Positions 46,111 to 54,080 of a DNA stretch of 64,000 nucleotides are shown piece after piece. This DNA is from Woronichinia naegeliana WA131 (GTDB lineage: Bacteria > Cyanobacteriota > Cyanobacteriia > Cyanobacteriales > Microcystaceae). Every line of letters starts with the position of its first letter. Position 1 is the stretch's first letter. The notes under the pieces are model-generated. The model searched no databases. It saw only the letters and a list, made by a program, of their open reading frames with translations, and was not told the DNA's origin. A program made the translations under genes and the position numbers. Where the stretch lies: positions 4,030,001-4,094,000 of the forward strand of contig CP073041.1 in NCBI GenBank assembly GCA_025370055.1. Reading direction: 5' to 3'.

Positions 46111-47710
46111 ACTGGACAGTGGGAAGTTTATGGATGCCAGATAAGGTAATGACTATGCGACGAAAGTAAGCATATCAGGGCTTGGGGAAGAGGCAAGTTT
46201 AGCGGTAAGGAATTTAGGCAAAAGCAGACTGGGTGGACTTTGAGGAAAAATCATTTGGGCTTGATGTTGAAGGGCTAGTTGAGCAATCCGTTCACTAGGG
46301 TAGCCATGGGATGGTAATGTCCGAAACCATCGAGGAAAATTAGCCCAAATCCCCTGGGGTAACTCTAAGGCGAGAATTTGAAGTAGCCCTAAAGCAATGG
46401 CATTAAGGTTAACAAAACGCTCAAAGGCTTCTACCTTGTTTAAAATCTGAGTCTGAACAGCTTGTGGATAGTCACTGAGGATAAGATTGCTGGGCCAGGT
46501 AGGTAAAGTAGGAAGACTCTTAAGCCAAAAACGATAGGCAAAGCTGCCCAAAAGATGGACTAATTGACGAAAAGTGACTTCAATCTTAAATCGGAGACCG
46601 TAAGCGGCAATAATCTCAGGTCCAGTCAAACAGAGATCAGTAGAAAGCAGAATCAGTCGTCGTCCGTTAGGCAATTGGGTCAGAACAAACTTGACGAGCT
46701 GATGGGGACTATCCCAGTGGAACTCAAAGCACTGATAAGAAACCGTGACTTGTTGACCATAGAGCCAGACTTTAGCTGTCGGAAAGTCCGCCGCCAGAGC
46801 GAACAGCTTTTCTAGTTTTATCGAACTCCCCCAAATCCGTGGTCGTCCTCTCCCCGTCAGCGTCGGCACGGAACAAAAGGGGGCATAGGCGACGGTGGAG
46901 CAACGCACTCTTGTGATTAGATGCAAGGCGTTCTGGCGAAAACTTTTGAGCACTGGTTCGCAAGCAAAATAAGCATCCAAAATTACATAACTCCCTGCCT
47001 CTGCGTAAGTAACACAAAGGTCAGCCATTTTTGTCACCAGGCTCGTCTTCACCTTTTTTTTGCCTTTTCCCTCCCCCTTCTCGGTTGCTTTGGACTTGAT
47101 GCCATCGTCTAGCCGCAACACTAAGGGCAAGGCAAAGCAGGCTTTCCCTACTCCCACCAAAATACTCAAGGCATTGAAGTAATGACCCCTTATCCACTCT
47201 GGCTTGGACACATCTTCCGATTCTTGGTGTAGTCGTTTTACACCTGGCATCTTGCGTCCTTCTTTCCCCACTTTGATGCCATCACCCACATACACCCGTT
47301 TCCCTTTAATTCTGTATAGACTTTCATGCTGACTTAGCCACTTTGACCATTGTAAAGTTAGTCCTTCGACCCTAAACGCCTTGGAATCAAACCAATGTAG
47401 AGCCTGATTGTAGTAGCTCTCTGTTAAGCCAATGGCATTGACATAGCTAGTTATTGCGCTGGGTTGGCTGTTGAGCACTACTCCCCAGACTAACAGGATA
47501 AACCATTGGAACGTTGCTTCTCGGCTAAAGGCTGGACGGAGATTATTGAGGATTTGCTCTAGTCGCTGACATAGTTGCATAATTGATAGATAGCACTGGC
47601 TATCGATTTTCTTATATCAGCCAGTTTCGGACATAACGGCACTCTTTTGTATCGGATGTCCGATTTTCTTTTCTCCACTTACACGCCTCGAGAACTTCCC
47701 ACTGTCCAGT
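46111..47710 (-). mobile_element. IS-C copy 1 (IS4/IS701-like), 1600 bp, intact
   Basis: Ends ACTGGACAGTGGGAAGTT and inverted AACTTCCCACTGTCCAGT; flanking TAATAA (46105-46110, 47711-47716) is the likely target duplication. A broken second copy begins at 53932. The family is not certain: the terminal sequence and transposase look like the wider IS4/IS701 group. Confidence 0.85.
46153..47580 (-). CDS. IS-C transposase, DDE type
   Basis: 475 aa. First Asp in VYVGDGIKVGKEGRKMPGVK, second Asp in YVILDAYFACEPVLK, and the Glu in LRFKIEVTFRQLVHLLGSF (R-(3)-E). Pattern and spacing fit the IS4/IS701-like DDE superfamily. Basic insertion between the first two acids (GEGKGKKKVK). Undamaged frame, so a working element is plausible. 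Confidence 0.88.
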   Translation of the reverse strand: MQLCQRLEQILNNLRPAFSREATFQWFILLVWGVVLNSQPSAITSYVNAIGLTESYYNQALHWFDSKAFRVEGLTLQWSKWLSQHESLYRIKGKRVYVGDGIKVGKEGRKMPGVKRLHQESEDVSKPEWIRGHYFNALSILVGVGKACFALPLVLRLDDGIKSKATEKGEGKGKKKVKTSLVTKMADLCVTYAEAGSYVILDAYFACEPVLKSFRQNALHLITRVRCSTVAYAPFCSVPTLTGRGRPRIWGSSIKLEKLFALAADFPTAKVWLYGQQVTVSYQCFEFHWDSPHQLVKFVLTQLPNGRRLILLSTDLCLTGPEIIAAYGLRFKIEVTFRQLVHLLGSFAYRFWLKSLPTLPTWPSNLILSDYPQAVQTQILNKVEAFERFVNLNAIALGLLQILALELPQGIWANFPRWFRTLPSHGYPSERIAQLALQHQAQMIFPQSPPSLLLPKFLTAKLASSPSPDMLTFVA

Positions 47711-47802
47711 TAATAAAGTGAATGGGATTTAATGCTACTTGATGGTGTCAGGCGAGGAGTTCGCCAATGAAAAGCGATCGCTTTTGATTAAGGCGGTCAA
47801 TC

Positions 47803-48066
47803 TTAATAGTCAATGATGTCATTTGTTAATAGTTCTTTCCATTCAGAGTTTTCTTGATCGTGATTAACCATTGATTTAGCTTGTTCTTTTAAGATTTTTT
47901 GTCGTTCGGACAGGGGTAATTTTAAAAAAGTAATACGTTCTTCTAGGGAAAGTTCAGCTTGAGAAGAGTCGGGAATCAGAACAACAATTTCTACGGATTG
48001 ATCAACATTAAGATTGGGGGTTTGAATCTCAATTTTATTGCCAGATAAGACAGTTATTGTTCGCAT
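47803..48066 (-). CDS. Small antitoxin-like protein
   Basis: 87 aa from ATG 48066 (MRTITVLSGNKIEIQTPNLN). An N-terminal AbrB/SpoVT-like strand pattern is followed by QAELSLEERITFLKLPLSER and QKILKEQAKSMVNHDQENSEW, a stretch frequent in cyanobacterial small antitoxin-type proteins that precede a PIN toxin. Here no toxin follows. It lies 32 bp after the YgiT-type gene in the same orientation. Function not established. Confidence 0.55.
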   Translation of the reverse strand: MRTITVLSGNKIEIQTPNLNVDQSVEIVVLIPDSSQAELSLEERITFLKLPLSERQKILKEQAKSMVNHDQENSEWKELLTNDIIDY

Positions 48067-48097
48067 TTTCATTAATGTTGACAACGATTTTTGACTT

Positions 48098-48328
48098 TTA
48101 AACCAGGCTTGCAACTTCAACTGTTTTTTGAACAGCTAAGGTTTGACGATGTTTTTTGATATTATTAATTTCATGGAGTGTTTGAGCCGTTAGATAGCTT
48201 TCGCCACAATGAGAACAACTTAGCATTGGAATATTTTCAATCACCAATAGGTTATCCCCTTTGCCATAACTGCGTGAGATATACCGCAGGGTGATGCCTT
48301 CTTGGCCGCAAATATCACATTGAGTCAT
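48098..48328 (-). CDS. YgiT/MqsA-type zinc-finger antitoxin
   Basis: 76 aa from ATG 48328 with ribosome site AGAGGA. CDICGQEG and CSHCGESYLT are the two CxxC pairs of the YgiT zinc finger, followed by the QTLHEINNIKKHRQ helix. In cyanobacteria these genes follow a DUF4258 (RelE-fold) toxin. That toxin is present here only as a 3' stub (48345-48468). So this antitoxin is now an orphan. Confidence 0.82.
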   Translation of the reverse strand: MTQCDICGQEGITLRYISRSYGKGDNLLVIENIPMLSCSHCGESYLTAQTLHEINNIKKHRQTLAVQKTVEVASLV

Positions 48329-48344
48329 GGAATCCTCTGATTTT

Positions 48345-48468
48345 TTAGAGAGCATATACTGTAATGATAACAATTTTTCCTGTTGGGCTAAGTTTAACAA
48401 TTACTTCGATCACATTTTTATCTATGTTATAACCCCTAATTCTATATTTGGATTCGGCGATCGCCTTT
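48345..48468 (-). pseudogene. DUF4258-type toxin, C-terminal stub
   Basis: The frame ends ..YRIRGYNIDKNVIEVIVKLS then PTGKIVIITVYAL and a stop 16 bp before the YgiT gene. This is the last strand pair of DUF4258 toxins (RelE/BrnT-like fold). The first half is absent; at a HIP1 box near 48465 the sequence changes to the N-terminal fragment of a different protein (48442-48726). The toxin is dead, leaving its antitoxin. Confidence 0.62.
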
Positions 48469-48726
48469 GCTATTAGGATTTTTATATTCAATAAAAACAC
48501 GGTCATAGGCTGAATCGATACGGCCTTTTGTTTTGGCGACCGTAAATTCATATTTAGCCTCTAACTCAATATCAACGTCCTTTGCTACCTGTTGAATTTG
48601 TAACTCTGTTGCAATTTTAATATCCTCCTCATTCTTCACTTTTTGAATTGCCTGTTTAAGATTATTGGCAAATTCTTTAGCTTTTTGAGTAATTAATTGA
48701 TCGTTGAGCCAGATTGGAGTATTCAT
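48442..48726 (-). pseudogene. N-terminal fragment of a restriction/methylase-type protein
   Basis: About 94 residues, MNTPIWLNDQLITQKAKEFA..EEDIKIATELQIQ..YEFTVAKTKGRIDSAYDRVFIEYKNPNS, then the frame runs into the toxin stub and stops. The D-x(n)-EYK pattern (RIDSAYDRVFIEYK) resembles the PD-(D/E)XK N-terminus of large Eco57I-like restriction-methylase proteins. No downstream part of such a gene is present. Interpretation from pattern only. Confidence 0.5.
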
Positions 48727-48795
48727 TAGCAATTTAAAAATATGTTGTTGGTATTGGTGATTAAATTAAAGATAAGGTTTTACCTGATGCTATTT

Positions 48796-48883
48796 CCCGG
48801 CAACCAATCTTCAATAATTTGTTCGATGCATAGGGATAAAACTCTAGAAAAATGCTGATTTCTAAACCAGTTTTTGGGCTGCT
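48796..48883 (-). pseudogene. DUF29 gene tail remnant
   Basis: The minus strand encodes a degenerate version of the C-terminus of the DUF29 gene at 51312 (TGLEISIFLEFYPY.., then shifted frame EQIIEDWLP). DNA similarity to 51320-51405 is easy to see (ACTCT.GAAAAATGCT.ATTTC). It is frameshifted and has no start. So two DUF29 remnants bracket the three-gene operon 48922-51239. Confidence 0.7.
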
Positions 48884-48921
48884 ATAAAATAGAGGAATAA
48901 TCTCTATAATACAGAAAAAAG

Positions 48922-49710
48922 TTAAATTAAATCTTTTAGGTGATTAGGCAAATCAACATCAATAGGTTCATCTACTGATGTTGTAGCTAGACCACTCAAC
49001 TCTTCAATCTCTTTTATTTTTCTTATCAATATTTTAATTAAAGAACCATTCTTATCAAGCTCAAATATGTCATCTTTATCGAGAACAACAATATTTTTTC
49101 CACTTTTAGCTTTAAAAATGACTTGACATAAACGAGCATCCTTAATACAGCGAAAACGTCTGTCTCCACGTCGAGGAAAACCTGATGCTCCTTGTATGGT
49201 AAAAAATACTCCCAATCCAACTGTGTCACAAAAATTCAGGTTTATCATACTGCACAAACGAGCAAATTGTGCGCTAGAAACTGATTCTCCAATAGCTTTA
49301 GCTTCAATAAGAATACCACGACAATTCTGATTATCTTGAGATTTTTTCAGATACAGCCTATCACAAACAATGTTCCATAATTCATCATCTCCGCTAACAA
49401 GCAGATCATATTGATGACTGCCTGATTGATAGTTTTTAATCTCAGATAACCCTGGTAATCCTTGAAATGCAAGCACGAGAATTTTTTCTAGTAAATAGCC
49501 TGCCTGCTGTTTTTGTTCTCTTGTTGGTCTAACAATTTGTAAGTGGGTTTTGAGTTGTGTTAAGTAGGATGAAATCTGAGGATTAGGAGTGTATGCCCAG
49601 TTAATAAGTTCTTCTGAGTCACGACTATTTTTATCTAAAAAGTTTAACGCAAGGGTGATCATCTTGTTTGCTTCTTCAATACTTTCTGGGGAGTGAATTA
49701 ACATGGTCAA
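48922..49710 (-). CDS. PD-(D/E)XK nuclease, restriction-endonuclease-like
   Basis: 262 aa. Core: GYLLEKILVLAF with Glu75, SHQYDLLVSGDD with Asp102, GILIEAKA with Glu136 and Lys138, then SSAQFARLCSMI. This E-D-ExK pattern is the catalytic signature of restriction-like nucleases. The C-terminal third has strands with GVFFTIQGASGFPRRG and a final acidic tail. It is the third gene of an operon (25 bp after the 49736 gene). Likely a DNA-cutting effector. No methylase is present beside it, so it is not an ordinary type II system. Specific name not known. Confidence 0.75.
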   Translation of the reverse strand: MTMLIHSPESIEEANKMITLALNFLDKNSRDSEELINWAYTPNPQISSYLTQLKTHLQIVRPTREQKQQAGYLLEKILVLAFQGLPGLSEIKNYQSGSHQYDLLVSGDDELWNIVCDRLYLKKSQDNQNCRGILIEAKAIGESVSSAQFARLCSMINLNFCDTVGLGVFFTIQGASGFPRRGDRRFRCIKDARLCQVIFKAKSGKNIVVLDKDDIFELDKNGSLIKILIRKIKEIEELSGLATTSVDEPIDVDLPNHLKDLI

Positions 49711-49735
49711 GTTTTTAATAAATTGCTTGAATAAT

Positions 49736-50098
49736 TTAAATAAAGCAAATGGATGTTTGAGTTTCTGTCATAACGTCAAATTTTAACTCATCATAGTTAT
49801 AGAGAGTAACTTCGCAATAAGGACAGACGTAAGGTAATTGTGGCATCCCATCACGAAGCGGGAGACTGTCAACAAAAGTTTCCGCACAGTGATGATAGAT
49901 TAAAAGTTGATTTTCTGAATAACCATCAGCAGCTAAAACTGCAAAAATTGCTACTACCTTGGGATATTCAATGGCAAGTTTAATCGCTAATTCGCGTGGC
50001 TGTGCTGTTTGATTAGGCAGGCTAAAAAATTCGCTTAAGATGGACTTATGGCGATCTGAAAGAAAAGGTAATCTATCGTCACACACTAAATTAGCCAT
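49736..50098 (-). CDS. Small CPYC-motif protein, middle component of the operon
   Basis: 120 aa. Mostly helical, with a winged-helix-like N-terminal half (LSDRHKSILSEFF, PRELAIKLAIEYPKV). Near the C-terminus YVCPYCEVTLYNYDELKFDV carries one CxxC pair; an HHC at about residue 65 may complete a zinc site. Not recognised. Sits 10 bp after the 50109 gene and 25 bp before the nuclease gene, so the three are surely co-transcribed. Perhaps an adaptor between the first and third products. Confidence 0.68.
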   Translation of the reverse strand: MANLVCDDRLPFLSDRHKSILSEFFSLPNQTAQPRELAIKLAIEYPKVVAIFAVLAADGYSENQLLIYHHCAETFVDSLPLRDGMPQLPYVCPYCEVTLYNYDELKFDVMTETQTSICFI

Positions 50099-50108
50099 AA
50101 TTATGACC

Positions 50109-51239
50109 TCAGTAGCCTAATTCAGAAAGAAGAAACTGTAATGCTTGCGAACTTCCTCCATAATTATTGATAAAACAATTCAAATGTCTAAACGAATCTT
50201 GAGGAGAGGAACTAACTCCATTAGCAAAATAAAAGTGGGCACGAAAAATCCCTTGATTTTTGCATTTATCCTCTTCATATCCTTTATCTAAACTAAATTC
50301 ATATGATTTTGTTCCCCATTCTTTAATTAACGTTCTAAGTAAGGAACTTTCAACATTATTAATATTTTCTGGTGTTGCATCTACATTAAGAGAATCCAAT
50401 GCTGTGAGAGCCAATTGATGTGATAAAGCCTGTAAGCCCCTCATCGTCTTTTTATCATATTTTCCCGTACTATGAGCATTTAAAGCAACCCCTTTTTTAT
50501 CGGCCCGAATTCTTAAGTGCTGCCAAATATAATGAGGATCGAGAAGATATTTATCCCAAATCTTTTGAAGTACTAAATCATCAAGCAGTGGGTACTCCCA
50601 ATGAGCATTGAGTTTTTCTGAAATTTCATCAAAAAAACTAGGAATAAAATTCCAATACTGAAATTGTGTTGATGAATCACGATCTTGGACGTTATAGCTA
50701 AAATTATTCCACGATAAAGCAATATAATGCGGTGCAACTTCCGCGATGACAGTCCAACGAATTGAATAAGATGCTGTTGAACTAACCTGCCTCTCGCCAC
50801 CATTTTCTGATGTTGTTTGGGATTGATAAACGCCGCGCTCATAAAACGGTATTTTCTTCGTTCGTATATACCAAGCAATGCTTTTACTTGGGTTGGTAAT
50901 CGGGCCATGCCAGCCATCATCACAGCACTCTGTTAGTAAATTATTAGCTGATCGTAATTCTGGCAGTTTTTTATAGGAACCCAATTTAAAACTCAGAAAT
51001 TTACGAGGTTGTGTTACAAAAGAACGCATAACCTCTTCTGCCCGAAGGGTGTCATTTTCAATTAACTCTGCTAGCCGAGAAGCAAGCTCATATTTAGGAA
51101 GACTTTTACCTTTGACAGCTAGAGATTTAAGTGCATAAAGACTAAATTCGGGACTATAAAGAAATTGAGTGCAAAATGATTTGCTATCGGGAAAACCCTT
51201 ATCAATAAATGCGTCAGGATATGAGTTATGATTCACCAT
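50109..51239 (-). CDS. Unknown 376-aa protein, first gene of the nuclease operon
   Basis: 376 aa, soluble, no TM. N-terminal helical part (EFSLYALKSLAVKGKSLP, ELASRLAELIENDTL) followed by a central strand-rich region (YSIRWTVIAEVAPHYIALSW) and a C-terminal helical part (TMRGLQALSHQLALTALDSL). No known catalytic motif. The centre looks like a beta-sandwich/barrel that could bind nucleic acid or a phage protein. Starts at ATG 51239 (MVNHNSYPDAF). The gene order (large unknown, small CxxC, nuclease) is that of a compact defence operon, but no name can be assigned. Confidence 0.68.
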   Translation of the reverse strand: MVNHNSYPDAFIDKGFPDSKSFCTQFLYSPEFSLYALKSLAVKGKSLPKYELASRLAELIENDTLRAEEVMRSFVTQPRKFLSFKLGSYKKLPELRSANNLLTECCDDGWHGPITNPSKSIAWYIRTKKIPFYERGVYQSQTTSENGGERQVSSTASYSIRWTVIAEVAPHYIALSWNNFSYNVQDRDSSTQFQYWNFIPSFFDEISEKLNAHWEYPLLDDLVLQKIWDKYLLDPHYIWQHLRIRADKKGVALNAHSTGKYDKKTMRGLQALSHQLALTALDSLNVDATPENINNVESSLLRTLIKEWGTKSYEFSLDKGYEEDKCKNQGIFRAHFYFANGVSSSPQDSFRHLNCFINNYGGSSQALQFLLSELGY

Positions 51240-51311
51240 GTATTTAACTGTGTTGAACTAAGAATATTTGATAATTCTATTTAAGGTAAAGTTTCGTCAG
51301 TGTTATCAACA

Positions 51312-51713
51312 TTATATGTTAGGCAGCCAATCTTTAATAACCTGTTCAATTTCATAGGGACAAAACTCTGGAAAAATGCTAATTTCTAAACCTGTTTGTC
51401 GTGCTGCTTCTCGACGCGCTCTGGTATATTCCTTTGCCAAAACTTGGTCGGGATAACTGCGTAAACTCGGACTATCCTCTAACTTACGACGAATCTGCGA
51501 TCGCCCATCATTAATTGAATCCAGCCAACTATCCGATCGCCGTTGGGGTTGATATTGCCACTTGAGGAGATGCACCATAATTCGTTCCATCTGGGAACCG
51601 ATCGCACTGCGTTCACTTTTACCCAAGTCCTCCACCTCCTCAATTAAATGTTCCCAATCAATCACATCCCAACGTTGTTCCCGCAAAAGTTGAGCCGTGT
51701 CCTTTGCCCAGAG
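51312..51713 (-). pseudogene. DUF29 protein, 5' end removed by ISKra4-m
   Basis: The open frame up to 51713 reads LWAKDTAQLLREQRWDVIDW then EHLIEEVEDLGKSERSAIGS, the start of the DUF29 family except for the first ~12 codons (usually ..YDQDFYLW). The C-terminus ...EIEQVIKDWLPNI is normal. ISKra4-m copy 2 sits exactly in the Leu-Trp pair. An internal ATG (51686) remains and could still yield 124 residues. DUF29 proteins are small helical proteins very common in cyanobacteria, with no function known. Confidence 0.8.
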
Positions 51714-53102
51714 GGGTGCGACCTTTAGTTGATAAAAGCTGTTGTAATCAGGGTTCTACAGGGAACCCATATTGATCAAGTTTTGCCCAAAATTGACTCC
51801 ATCGTTCCTTGGTCAATACCAAAGCTCGTAGGCTCAAAATAATTCCTGCTCCTTTTTCCTTCCATCGCATCCCTGAACAACATAATCGTTGTTTGACCAA
51901 CGTCTTACAAGCTGCTTCCATAACACCTGAACCAATCGGATACTTTTTCTCTATGTATTCAGCATAATCCATTTGATGCTGATGATTCTCGTAATAAGTA
52001 ATCGCCGCTAGTAGTTTCTCGGTAAGATTCTTAGAATGACTTTTTTCTTCTTTGACTTCTTTCATCAGATTTAGCAGTTCTCCTGCTTTTCCTTTTTCAT
52101 GCTTGAGTTCTCGACAATTTTCAGTCAACCATTCTTTTTGTTTTGACACGGTATTCGGATGCAACGCTTCTGCCAAGGCACCTAAGTAACCAGAGGCATG
52201 ATAGAAATCTAATATCTGTTCTTCCGTTTGCTTTTCTAAAAACTTCCAATTTGATTCTGCCCCGTCTGCTATCCCGACCAATGTTGCCTCTGGATAACGG
52301 TTTTTCGCTCGCTCAATTTCTCTTTCTAATCTTTCTAGAAAACTCTTTTTTCCATACTCTGGTGCCGCACCTAGATAGATTGTAGGTTGACGTTCGCCTT
52401 CACTATCGTATAGGGAAACGGTTCCCACCATTGCTTCACGGTAGCCATCCTCACACATCAGCATACAGGTTCCATCTAATCCTATTCCCACTGTTGCAAT
52501 TTGGCTATCCTCCTTGGGCGGGGCATAACTCCACGCTTCTTCTTTTGCCTGTACCACACTTCCTACTGCTTCACTCAATCTTTGGATATAGGATAGCGCT
52601 ACTTTTCTACCATGATTTTCTAATAAATCATTTTTCGCCTCTTTGCCTGCCATCCCTGACATTTTTGAGGATACCTGTTTTGCCAATAATGGCGTTGATG
52701 TTATGATTATCCTTGCTTCTCTTTCTAAGGGGCAATACGTTTTTCCTCCTACTGAACGCTGATATACATGACGATTCACTATAACCTCACCATAAGGTGT
52801 TTGATATTCTTTCGGTTGCTCTCCCTTACTCTTCCAGATTTCTTCACCGATTTTTAAGGGTGAACCATCTGTATCTAAATATTTCAAGGCTTCTTTGCTG
52901 GCGATGCAACCTACTTCGTTTAAGCCTTTTTGAATATTTATTTCTGTATCCAACATTGAACGACTGAGTTCTAATGTTAGTTCTATTTTTATCTTTGAAC
53001 CCTCTACATTAATTAGTTTTGCTGTCATCATTGTTTCCTCTTTGTCACTTTTCATCTCATGTTAACACTTGTCTTTTCCTTCATCAACTAAAGGTCACAC
53101 CC
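51714..53102 (-). mobile_element. ISKra4-type element 'm', copy 2, 1389 bp, intact
   Basis: Ends as for copy 1 (GGGTGCGACCTTTAG and inverted GGGTGTGACCTTTAG). The left flank is a DUF29 gene, the right flank is the middle of an ISKra4-a transposase gene; they share no target duplication. So a deletion adjacent to the element, or recombination between copies, has removed the original neighbour on one side. Confidence 0.9.
51748..53055 (-). CDS. ISKra4-family transposase, intact
   Basis: 435 aa. N-terminal region (MTAKLINVEGSKIKIELTL, GEVIVNRHVYQRSVGGKTYC with a Cys) and the DDE core: VGIGLDGTCMLM, LVGIADGAESNWKFL, ILDFYHASGYLGALAEAL, KYPIGSGVMEAACKTLVKQR. A perfect alignment partner for the frameshifted copy at 38128, with only two or three amino-acid changes. 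Start may be at MKSDKEET (53055) or at MMTAKL eight codons later. Confidence 0.92.
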   Translation of the reverse strand: MKSDKEETMMTAKLINVEGSKIKIELTLELSRSMLDTEINIQKGLNEVGCIASKEALKYLDTDGSPLKIGEEIWKSKGEQPKEYQTPYGEVIVNRHVYQRSVGGKTYCPLEREARIIITSTPLLAKQVSSKMSGMAGKEAKNDLLENHGRKVALSYIQRLSEAVGSVVQAKEEAWSYAPPKEDSQIATVGIGLDGTCMLMCEDGYREAMVGTVSLYDSEGERQPTIYLGAAPEYGKKSFLERLEREIERAKNRYPEATLVGIADGAESNWKFLEKQTEEQILDFYHASGYLGALAEALHPNTVSKQKEWLTENCRELKHEKGKAGELLNLMKEVKEEKSHSKNLTEKLLAAITYYENHQHQMDYAEYIEKKYPIGSGVMEAACKTLVKQRLCCSGMRWKEKGAGIILSLRALVLTKERWSQFWAKLDQYGFPVEP

Positions 53103-53558
53103 GAGCTAAGGGCAGTTCTGTCCGTTCTACCAAGCGATGTAAACTGCTATGTCCTACTTTTATCCCCATCAACTCCTCTATATCTTCTTCTGCTTGTTGG
53201 TAGGATGTTTTCGCACTGGCTCTTAGACAGCATTTCTCTAAACCTGGACTTAAGACGATTTTTGGCGACACCTTTAGTTTTCTGGCTTGTTTTTGGCTTA
53301 TTTCCACTTCTCCGACTAGGGTTTTGATTTTTCGCTTGTTTCCAGACCGTTTTTTTCCCCCTTCTGAAAAAAAAACTCCCCCATTGTTGGCCCCACAATT
53401 TCTAACATCTGGGTTCTGACTTCTACTTCGATGCTTCCAAAGTCCTTCTGTTTCTCTGGTTCCGTATATTTGCGCAGGATACGGGCTGATTCGGTGAGAT
53501 GCTGTTTTAACAGTGCTTTTTCTTCTGGGGGAATCGGTAACATACTTTTTTCGCTCAT
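53103..53558 (-). pseudogene. ISKra4-a transposase, N-terminal part only
   Basis: Frame 1 (53316-53558) is the same 80-residue segment as in copy 1, and frame 2 follows from the nine-base homopolymer (A on the plus strand at 53367-53375) up to VERTELPLA at 53103. The catalytic residues are all lost. The conserved split at the same homopolymer supports programmed slippage in the full element. Confidence 0.85.
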
Positions 53559-53614
53559 CAGTTTTTTTCCATTTTACCCCAGATTCTATGTACTACTTTA
53601 TCCGGGATGTACCC
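53103..53614 (-). mobile_element. ISKra4-type element 'a', copy 2, truncated
   Basis: The transposase-start end (GGGTACATCCC, at 53604-53614) and 512 bp of the 1212-bp element remain; the rest was removed at the ISKra4-m junction (53102). Sequence is nearly identical to copy 1 at 25314. Confidence 0.88.
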
Positions 53615-53930
53615 GAGTCTAAATGCTTTGACTTTTGTTCTATTCCAAAGATTGCTGCCGCTTTTAGGACTATTTTCGTGAACCGGTTTTTTACCCCCAC
53701 TCCAAATACCTTATCCAATGACCTTCCTAGCTTGTCATCATTTAAATCTTCTGCTTTTATTCCTTCTCCTAATAGGTGTTCTAATGCTTTTCCTTTAAAA
53801 AATTCACTCAACAAATATAACGGAGCATTAATACATCCTAAGCAGTTTAATATCATTGCTTTTACTATTGTACCTACACCGAGCTTTTCTTGAGGATGAG
53901 TTCCCACTTCCTCATCGATAATTTCTACTA
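53615..53930 (-). pseudogene. IS1634-type transposase, N-terminal fragment
   Basis: The frame reads EIIDEEVGTHPQEKLGVGTI then VKAMILNCLGCINAPLYLLSEFF..GIKAEDLNDDKLGRSLDKVFG, the N-terminal (DUF4277-like) region of IS1634-family transposases. It is cut on the right by the IS-C end (53932) and on the left by ISKra4-a (53614). About 100 of ~550 residues remain; no DDE residues. Confidence 0.78.
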
Positions 53931-54080
53931 AACTGGACAGTGGGAAGTTTATGGATGGCAGATAAGGTAATGACTATGCGGCCAAAGTAAGTCTATCAGG
54001 ACTTGGAAAAGGGTCAAGTTTAGCGGCAAGGAATTTAGGCAAAAGCAGACTAGGTGGACTTTGAGGAAAAATCATTGGGG

